Part shown: in pieces, positions 6,327 through 11,748 of the stretch | Numbering within the stretch: the stretch's first letter is position 1 | Layout: each line of letters starts with the position of its first letter | DNA from: Anaerolineaceae bacterium | GTDB taxonomy: Bacteria; Chloroflexota; Anaerolineae; Anaerolineales; Anaerolineaceae | NCBI GenBank assembly: GCA_003532515.1 | Contig: DOEX01000115.1 | Coordinates: 1 to 11,748 of the forward strand | Reading direction: 5' to 3' | Length of the DNA: 11,748 nt | Program-made: the position numbers and the translations under genes | The notes under the pieces: model-generated | Database searches by the model: none | What the model was told of the DNA's origin: nothing | The model's input: the letters and a program-made list of their open reading frames with translations, nothing else

Positions 6327-8035
6327 TAAGCTCCCAAATTCCACAACCAATCACGTCGAGCTTCGTGCCTGGATTTTTCATCAACTGGCAGGAAACAAGG
6401 TCTGCCCCTGGCATCCACAACTAATCCAAGATTGCTCGCCCTGGCATTCACCCATCCACCTAAACCGCGCAAACCCATACCAATATCGCTCTCCGGTTCA
6501 GGTGCCAGGTAGGCACGCAGGTCATTGCCAGGAACTGTTTCAAAACGTTTCAATTCAGCCTGGTAAACCTGGTAATGCTCGCGAGCTTCGCCGTAGCCCT
6601 CATCCACTTCAAGCTGCAACACCTTTTGACCTGCAGCAACCGGGCTGTCCACGTTGATCACAGTAGCTAACCCACTGAACACATCACTATCAACGATCTG
6701 CACAGGCAACAGGGGGTCAAATTCTGCTAAAGCACCCAGTGCTGTGATGACCTGGTAATCATCGCCAACGAATGTTGTGATCCCGTGGGGCAGGATGCCA
6801 TCCTGAGCGACCATAAAAGTATGTCTTGCACTGGGAAGACGCTCGAAACTAGCACCGCTTAGCAGAATTGGTTCAAAATCATCCATTAACCCAATGCGGT
6901 CGTCATAACGGAAATCATCGTAGAGCGTTGCCATTTCGCTTAGCAAACGCCTTATCCGCACAGACATCCAGGCAGTTTCCAGGCTCATTTCTTCGATGGT
7001 CACTGGCACAAAACCAGGATGCAATTCCCTGTTCGCCAGGTAGGCAGCCGCGGTTGTCCTTTCAATCGATTGGTCAGACTGGGCAAGGACTGCTGAGATC
7101 GTATCTTCATCCACCTGGTTGTTCTGCCAGAATCCCATTCTCGTTCCATGTTGGATAGAAATAGCATGGGCATGATCCGGCTCAAGATGCAGTTGCAAAA
7201 CACTTTTGGCATTCGTTTGAGTTTGCTCCAGCCAATGATCCATCCTTGCGCGCGCAAATTCACCCGGCAAAAAGTTCACTTTCGGTTGTTCAATCAACCC
7301 TTGCAATTCAGGGAATTCTTTCAACCGCAGTCGGGAGATCGCCTTGACCAGTGCTTTACTGGCAAAGGATAGGTCTTCGCGTCCACTTTCAGGCTGGATG
7401 TTGCCAGCGATGTGCAAATCATCCCCAGCATCAATCTCCATTTTGGTGTAATCTGCAAGTGACTGGTTGCCAGCATAGACAATTTGTGGACGGTTGGCGG
7501 AGCCCCGCAGTTGAACCAGCAAACGCAGGTTGCTGATCACCGCTCGAAGAGCTTTTTCGGGACCCCCATCCACACCTCCTGTCAGGATCAACAAATCGAA
7601 GGCAGTGCTGGTCAATTTTTCAAGCTGAAGCGAGATATTTGGCTCGTTTTGCAGACAAATTTCTAAAACGATTTCTGTGTTGTAAAAACGAACCAGTCTG
7701 CGCAGCGGTTCCAGGGAATACTTCTCTGAAATACCAACCAAGACCACCCGGATCGGTTTGCCAATGCTCATGGTCAGACCCACACCTCGCAAACCTGGAA
7801 TATTCCGGTCGGTTTCAATGTAAAAACGCTTAGCGGTGGACTGCAAGTTAAGCCCTGCCTTTTCTTCCAATTCCAGGATCACCTTATCGATTACATCGGT
7901 CAAGCTGTGATCAAGACCTGAAAAGGTTGGTGTGACTGCATGCGCAACCAGCTCAAAACTGCCCGGTTGGTTCTCAAATATCCACGCTCGTGTGTCTGTA
8001 CGAGAGATGTCTATGCTGAGGTAACTTGAAGTCAT
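6326..8035 (-). CDS. MutL/GlmL-like protein (ASKHA superfamily), apparently degenerate and without a mutase partner
   Basis: A 569-residue protein resembling GlmL/MutL, the ASKHA (actin/Hsp70-like) protein encoded beside B12-dependent glutamate mutase and thought to reactivate it. Visible family features are an N-terminal YLSIDISRTDTRAWIFE at the phosphate-1 position, FDLLILTGGVDGG (147-158), and ILLSGASFERL (390-400) as the likely adenosine-binding loop. The first loop lacks the usual glycine (DIS rather than DIG) and ends in Arg rather than Lys. The expected DxGG phosphate-2 loop appears replaced by LHLEPDHAHAISI (about 282-294). A beta-rich C-terminal part (about 455-569) follows. No mutase subunit is encoded in the window. 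The start is ambiguous between adjacent ATGs at 8038 and 8035; I prefer 8035, which leaves 3 nt after GAGGA. It is coupled to the next gene through TAATG. Confidence 0.78.
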   Translation of the reverse strand: MTSSYLSIDISRTDTRAWIFENQPGSFELVAHAVTPTFSGLDHSLTDVIDKVILELEEKAGLNLQSTAKRFYIETDRNIPGLRGVGLTMSIGKPIRVVLVGISEKYSLEPLRRLVRFYNTEIVLEICLQNEPNISLQLEKLTSTAFDLLILTGGVDGGPEKALRAVISNLRLLVQLRGSANRPQIVYAGNQSLADYTKMEIDAGDDLHIAGNIQPESGREDLSFASKALVKAISRLRLKEFPELQGLIEQPKVNFLPGEFARARMDHWLEQTQTNAKSVLQLHLEPDHAHAISIQHGTRMGFWQNNQVDEDTISAVLAQSDQSIERTTAAAYLANRELHPGFVPVTIEEMSLETAWMSVRIRRLLSEMATLYDDFRYDDRIGLMDDFEPILLSGASFERLPSARHTFMVAQDGILPHGITTFVGDDYQVITALGALAEFDPLLPVQIVDSDVFSGLATVINVDSPVAAGQKVLQLEVDEGYGEAREHYQVYQAELKRFETVPGNDLRAYLAPEPESDIGMGLRGLGGWVNARASNLGLVVDARGRPCFLPVDEKSRHEARRDWLWNLGA

Positions 8036-8045
8036 CATTCCTCGA

Positions 8046-8720
8046 TCACCAAAGCCTGGCAAAATCAACCAGGTACTGAATATAAGCGATCAGAGCAACC
8101 AAACCCGTGCTGAAGAGCCCAACAAAAATTGCTCCAAAAGTGATTCCAATGAACATTTGACCAAACCCACTTAGCCCATCCAACCAGGAATGGCTGAAAG
8201 CATCTTGCTTTACCTTGTTTTTTCGGTGATGAGAGACGAACAAAACAGCCAGAACGCCAACCAACATCATGAAGGCTTCAAAGATCGCTATCCAATTGGG
8301 AAGACCGGCCGAAGACATCTTGTTCGGGTCAAAGGCGTTCACAATGTTGAGCAGCTGGGGCACGAGCGTTCCACGAGTCACTCCGACGATAAGAGTTGCG
8401 GCTACAACGCCGCCCAAAAAGCCCAGGGGAATGCCAGATAATTTGGATGATTTCTTAAAAAGCAGCCAAACCAGTAGTAGAGAAAGAACCAGCGGCACCA
8501 GGGCGAGCAAAGCCGAGGTTTGTGGAAAAGTGCTTAGCGGATAAATAGCCATCGGCAAAATTACTTTTTGCAGAAGCACCAAAAAAGTAAATCCGGCTGT
8601 CATCCCAACCAAAGTGTACATCGCAATCCCAAACAAAAGCGTATCGCCAAGCAGGTAGCTAAAAACCATCAGGCTCAAAACCAAACCAGCAAGGAGAAGA
8701 AGCAAGTCAACAGTACTCAT
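8046..8720 (-). CDS. Multi-pass membrane protein of unknown function
   Basis: A 224-residue hydrophobic protein with about six membrane segments (roughly 4-23, 25-50, 67-88, 98-114, 142-162, and 184-218, which may be two). A basic loop HHRKNKVK follows segment five, suggesting that this loop is cytoplasmic. No catalytic, metal-binding or transporter motif was recognised. Its ATG overlaps the stop of the zinc-ribbon gene (ATGA), and the MutL-like gene starts 10 nt after its stop, so it is probably translated in step with both. It is likely the membrane platform, or part of it, for a complex formed by the operon products. This role is inferred only from gene order. Confidence 0.85.
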   Translation of the reverse strand: MSTVDLLLLLAGLVLSLMVFSYLLGDTLLFGIAMYTLVGMTAGFTFLVLLQKVILPMAIYPLSTFPQTSALLALVPLVLSLLLVWLLFKKSSKLSGIPLGFLGGVVAATLIVGVTRGTLVPQLLNIVNAFDPNKMSSAGLPNWIAIFEAFMMLVGVLAVLFVSHHRKNKVKQDAFSHSWLDGLSGFGQMFIGITFGAIFVGLFSTGLVALIAYIQYLVDFARLW

Positions 8721-10708
8721 TGCTTTCGCTCCGCAGTTCTACGTAAGGTGTCTTCATCAGCTTTTGTGATCATCCCTAAGAGCAAGACCACGATCATTAG
8801 CAACATTCCCACCTGGAAAGCACGTTGATTGACCAGGTTTTGCGGTGCAACCTCCAGTGCTTTGGCGTCGGCAATCCCAGCCACAACGCCTTGCAGTTGA
8901 CCGGAGTCGTGATAAGGCAGCAGCATTGGTGCAGAAACAGAAGTTGTGATGGCAGAGGTCTTGATCCCCGGCTGCCAGGGGCTGATTTGCTCCAGCCACA
9001 TGCGCACAAACTCAGCCGAATCACTTACCAGGATGACTTGCTTAATCCCATCGAACAACTCCGCATCGTCAGTAAAAGCCTGGTTGATCGGCAACTCGCC
9101 CCAACTGGGGGTCTCTCCAACAGCCAAAGCCAGGTAACCTAGCATTCCACCAGGAATGAATTCATCCGGAACTTGAACCGGGTCGAGCAAGTTGCCAGCC
9201 AACCAGATGTTTTCAGGATTGGCAGTCACAACTTTCACATTGCTGCCCTTTTCTTCAAGTATCTCAAGCGCTCTTACAGCCAACGGCTCGATGTCGTTTT
9301 GGGTAGCAGCCTGGTAATCCAACACAATTAACACAGCATCATTCACTGCAATAGATTCCAGGTTTTTTGCGAATGCGGTTGCCGGCGCTGACAAAGGTAA
9401 ATAAACTTGGCCAGGTTTTCCAAGCAAGATTGCCAGAAGCACTCCCAGGATCAAGAGCAGCCCAAGCACCAATCTGCCAATTTTGCCTTGCGGGGTGGTT
9501 TCGTGCAAGACGGCAATGGTCCGACGACCTTCTTGCCCAATAATCTCAGAAAAGACCTGGGAACGCTCGCGTTGATTTTTCAGCAGGAGCAAGTCAGGTA
9601 AGACTTCTTCGGTCGAAAGCGGTGCATCAGTTGAAGGAGCACTCTCGCTCTCCGTCTCAAGTTTTTCTTCAGCTTCAAGAGATTTTCCTTCGAATTCTGC
9701 TTCGGTCTCTGCTTCAACCAGTGTCTCTGTGGGTTCATTGACCTCTTCCAGTTCCGTATCCTCTCCGGGTTGGGCAGGCTCTTGTGGAGGTTCTAGAATT
9801 GAATCCTCTTCCAGAGGAAGATCACCATCCACATCGCTGTTTAATGTTCTCTCGTCATCTTCAGGGATGTTGTGAAAGACAACCGGTTCAGGTTCAGTCT
9901 CGGCAACTTGATCTTCAAGCTGTTCAAGGAGTTGATCTGTCAAACCTGGCTCAGATTCTTCTGTGAGCGGGACAGGAGTCGTTACCTCTGTGGTGACCTC
10001 TTCTTCGGTCTCCTCAGCAGGTGTCTCTGGCAACCCCATCTCACGACGCAGCAACTCCTGCAATTCTTCTTCAGTCCACTCATCTTCGAGTGCGTCTTTG
10101 TTGACTATAGCTTGTGGCGTTTCGTTCGAATCGTCCTCACGGGTGGGATGCAGCTCACGAATCCGACGCAGCCACTCCGGGTCGCCATTTTCATCAACCA
10201 GATCCGATTCAACTCTCCGGGTTCTCCTAGCTTTTTCGCGCTCATTTTGTTCGCGAATGCGTCGCATGATCTCGTCAAAGGCTTCATCCACCTGTTTGCG
10301 CCCTTCTTGAGAGCGACGGTCATCCATGGCAAGCCCGCCCTTAGCCAACTCTCCGGCGGCGTCTTCCTCTTCTTTGGCGCGCTGACGAATCCGTTCTAAC
10401 CAATCCGGGGATTCTTTATCAGAATCGGGTTGATTTTCTTCTGCCTCGGAAGTTACCTCTTCGTTGTCCTCGTCCGCTTTGTCAGTTTCCGCTAACAATG
10501 GACTTTCATCCAATGAAGCCAAAATTTCGGACATGGGTGCCAATTCGTCCTCAGAAGCCTTTTCTACAGAACCTTGTGAAGGCTCAAACCCTTTCAGCTC
10601 AAACAGTTCATCCAGCTCTTGACCGCAGCGAATACAACGCAGGGTATAAGCGGCGTTTTCTTGACCACAATGAGGGCAAACTCTTAGTTCATCTGGTCGC
10701 TCACTCAC
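8717..10708 (-). CDS. Zinc-ribbon, acidic linker, two-TM protein with an extracytoplasmic alpha/beta domain
   Basis: A 663-residue modular protein. Residues 11-28 form a zinc ribbon (CPHCG then CIRCG; Cys11, 14, 25, 28). A long, highly acidic and probably disordered region (about 45-370) contains a WLxRIR motif twice, PDWLERIRQR (101-110) and DPEWLRRIREL (176-186), and a related FDEIMRRIREQ (144-154). A membrane segment lies at about 411-430. An alpha/beta domain follows (about 450-620; AVLIVLDYQ, SNVKVVTANPE, IKQVILVSDSAEFVRMWL) and then a second membrane segment (about 630-648). By topology the ribbon and acidic part are cytoplasmic and the alpha/beta domain external. I chose the GTG at 10708 because AGGAGG sits 6 nt upstream. 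It overlaps the preceding gene by 8 bp and the next by ATGA. The function is not recognised. Confidence 0.85.
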   Translation of the reverse strand: MSERPDELRVCPHCGQENAAYTLRCIRCGQELDELFELKGFEPSQGSVEKASEDELAPMSEILASLDESPLLAETDKADEDNEEVTSEAEENQPDSDKESPDWLERIRQRAKEEEDAAGELAKGGLAMDDRRSQEGRKQVDEAFDEIMRRIREQNEREKARRTRRVESDLVDENGDPEWLRRIRELHPTREDDSNETPQAIVNKDALEDEWTEEELQELLRREMGLPETPAEETEEEVTTEVTTPVPLTEESEPGLTDQLLEQLEDQVAETEPEPVVFHNIPEDDERTLNSDVDGDLPLEEDSILEPPQEPAQPGEDTELEEVNEPTETLVEAETEAEFEGKSLEAEEKLETESESAPSTDAPLSTEEVLPDLLLLKNQRERSQVFSEIIGQEGRRTIAVLHETTPQGKIGRLVLGLLLILGVLLAILLGKPGQVYLPLSAPATAFAKNLESIAVNDAVLIVLDYQAATQNDIEPLAVRALEILEEKGSNVKVVTANPENIWLAGNLLDPVQVPDEFIPGGMLGYLALAVGETPSWGELPINQAFTDDAELFDGIKQVILVSDSAEFVRMWLEQISPWQPGIKTSAITTSVSAPMLLPYHDSGQLQGVVAGIADAKALEVAPQNLVNQRAFQVGMLLMIVVLLLGMITKADEDTLRRTAERKQ

Positions 10709-11312
10709 GCAGCGCCTCCTGTCCAAACAAGACCCGCAGCGCCATCAGCAGAGCACCCAAAGCTACTCCGATCAATAAACCACGTGCGCCAACCACTGGC
10801 AAATGCTGCAGGGATGACACGAGTTGGCTCAAAGCCGGGTTGGAATCGAAACGCACAAACCCCAGGTTAAGGAAAAGAAAAACAAGAGCGCTCAATCCGA
10901 ACGAAATGGTCAGGATTGACCAGCCTCTGACACGGAAAATTTTGACTGCCGCGCTCATCAAAACAAGCGCGATCAAAGCCATAAGGGCGTTTTCAAGTGG
11001 AATTAATATTGACTGGATGCCTTTGAGAAAAGCCGGATCTTCCAGACCCAGGTACCAACCAAGGCTCACGGTACCCAAAAAAGAGATCACAAGAATGATG
11101 CTAAAAAGGAAGCCCTTCCGACCTTTGACGATGAAACGGATATGTGTGACCACCAGGCTGGCAATTGCCACCAGCAAGGCAACACTGGAAAGGATTATCG
11201 CCCAACCAAGAACCAGCCCGAGATAAGGCGCAGTAAACGGTTGGAAGAATAAGGCTGCCAGCATAACTATCCCGGATATGGCAGCAGTGATCACCGGCGT
11301 GCGCTGTTTCAT
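10701..11312 (-). CDS. Multi-pass membrane protein of unknown function
   Basis: A 203-residue hydrophobic protein with about six membrane segments (roughly 7-24, 30-57, 68-90, 104-125, 131-152, 174-194) and short basic loops (HIRFIVKGRKG, KIFRVRG) that suggest cytoplasmic turns. The ATG at 11312 was chosen because it overlaps the stop of the upstream gene (ATGA). The longer frame reaching 11381 would overlap that gene extensively and starts without support. Its last codons contain the ribosome-binding site (AGGAGG) of the zinc-ribbon gene. No family was recognised. With the 224-residue membrane protein it brackets the zinc-ribbon gene, consistent with a common membrane complex, but this is inference. 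Confidence 0.83.
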   Translation of the reverse strand: MKQRTPVITAAISGIVMLAALFFQPFTAPYLGLVLGWAIILSSVALLVAIASLVVTHIRFIVKGRKGFLFSIILVISFLGTVSLGWYLGLEDPAFLKGIQSILIPLENALMALIALVLMSAAVKIFRVRGWSILTISFGLSALVFLFLNLGFVRFDSNPALSQLVSSLQHLPVVGARGLLIGVALGALLMALRVLFGQEALRE

Positions 11313-11748
11313 GGCAAGACTCCACTCAATTTCAACAAAGCCGCCGCGATCAAGGTGATCGCCAGGATGGCACGCAGCCAATTCATTGTTTTAGCCTGGT
11401 TTTGGTAAGCGCGCTGGTTGACCTTGCCAATTGAGGGCAAATAGTAGTCTTCGCCCAAAGTAAAAACAGAGCTTGAGGCAAAAAACGCCGCCTGGGCAGC
11501 CAGCGAACCTGTGGCAGCGACCAAAGGGAGATCTTTTCGATCTGCCAGGTCAGCTATCAGAATATGTTCAGGACGCATCGTTCCACTCAGAATCAAGCCA
11601 GCATTATCTTTGCGGGCAAGTTCCGGCATCAACCCTGCCATCCACGCAAAAGCGCTTACGCCACTCAACTCGCTATGCTCAGATCGGAAGAGCTCGCCTG
11701 CCATGGCATTTTCGTAAGCCCCATGCACTACCAGCTGGCTAATACACG
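11309..11748 (-). CDS. DUF6754-like protein with C-terminal membrane anchor, 5' part outside window
   Basis: The last 146 codons of a longer gene. The frame stays open to the right edge, so the GTG at 11728 is not taken as a start. The visible part starts around CISQLVVHGAYENAMAGE, then an alpha/beta region (AGLILSGTMRPEHILIADLADR, in part, and LPLVAATGSLAAQAAFFASS), then FTLGEDYYLPSIG and a C-terminal membrane helix (about LRAILAITLIAAALLKL). The order GTMRPEHILIADLADRK-LPLVAATGS suggests an exported ligand- or partner-binding fold. Overall it recalls DUF6754 proteins of Chloroflexota; this comes from memory of the family pattern and was not searched. It overlaps the next gene by ATGA. It is the most upstream operon gene visible. 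Confidence 0.72.
   Translation of the reverse strand, partial: CISQLVVHGAYENAMAGELFRSEHSELSGVSAFAWMAGLMPELARKDNAGLILSGTMRPEHILIADLADRKDLPLVAATGSLAAQAAFFASSSVFTLGEDYYLPSIGKVNQRAYQNQAKTMNWLRAILAITLIAAALLKLSGVLP

Noticed and set aside
8036..8068. Longer N-terminus for the MutL-like protein from a TTG
   Set aside because: It would overlap the preceding gene with no ribosome-binding site, whereas GAGGA stands before the ATG pair at 8038/8035.
9872..10399. A 175-codon plus-strand open frame
   Set aside because: Antisense to the acidic region of the zinc-ribbon gene. The Glu-rich coding strand gives Phe/Leu/Ser-rich antisense frames without stops.
10498..11226. A 242-codon plus-strand open frame
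   Set aside because: It lies antisense to two minus-strand genes supported by zinc-ribbon cysteines, membrane segments and coupled starts. Its product is Arg/Lys/Pro-rich without domains, as expected of a shadow frame.
11313..11381. Longer N-terminus for the 203-residue membrane protein
   Set aside because: MKQRTPV with an ATGA overlap is a better start; the extension would be coded inside the upstream gene's 3' end.
1..11748. CRISPR array, insertion sequence or prophage
   Set aside because: No regularly spaced repeats, transposase or integrase motifs, terminal inverted repeats or phage genes were seen on either strand.

Overview
The window looks like chromosomal DNA of a Chloroflexota bacterium, probably class Anaerolineae. 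This is inferred, with no 16S or marker gene present. The clues are lipoproteins with Thr/Pro/Glu-rich linkers behind the lipobox, a multi-pass membrane protein ending in a bacterial SH3 domain, and an orphan GlmL/MutL-type gene among zinc-ribbon and membrane proteins. No RNA gene, insertion sequence, CRISPR array or phage gene was found. All genes but one lie on the minus strand.

Region 1 (about 1-2660, minus) is a sugar-type ABC uptake operon read right to left: a sigma70-like promoter (TTGACA-N17-TATCTT), a tandem pair of LacI/CcpA-like operators at the predicted transcription start, a LacI-family regulator, a lipoprotein solute-binding protein whose ATG overlaps the regulator's stop (ATGA), a strong intercistronic hairpin, and the 5' part of an RbsA/MglA-type ATPase running off the left edge. 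The layout suggests an autoregulated operon in which the hairpin limits ATPase expression relative to the binding protein.

Region 2 (2687-4102) holds a BMP/PnrA-like lipoprotein gene (minus), possibly translated from a leaderless mRNA, then a 348-bp divergent intergenic region with a 14-bp perfect palindrome and a 7-bp hairpin. Region 3 (4103-5287, plus) is a multi-pass membrane protein with a DUF389-like core and a C-terminal SH3b domain. Its stop codon lies 1 bp from that of the converging operon.

Region 4 (5289-11748, minus) is a tight six-gene operon whose first gene enters from the right edge. Order of transcription: a DUF6754-like membrane-anchored protein (partial), a multi-pass membrane protein, a zinc-ribbon/acidic/two-TM protein, another multi-pass membrane protein, a MutL/GlmL-like ASKHA protein, and a barrel-domain protein. 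Four of the five junctions overlap (ATGA, an 8-bp overlap, ATGA, TAATG), so the products are probably made in fixed ratio. No B12-dependent mutase subunit is present, and the ASKHA protein lacks canonical phosphate-binding motifs. I infer an envelope-associated complex of unknown function; this is the best candidate here for an undescribed system.
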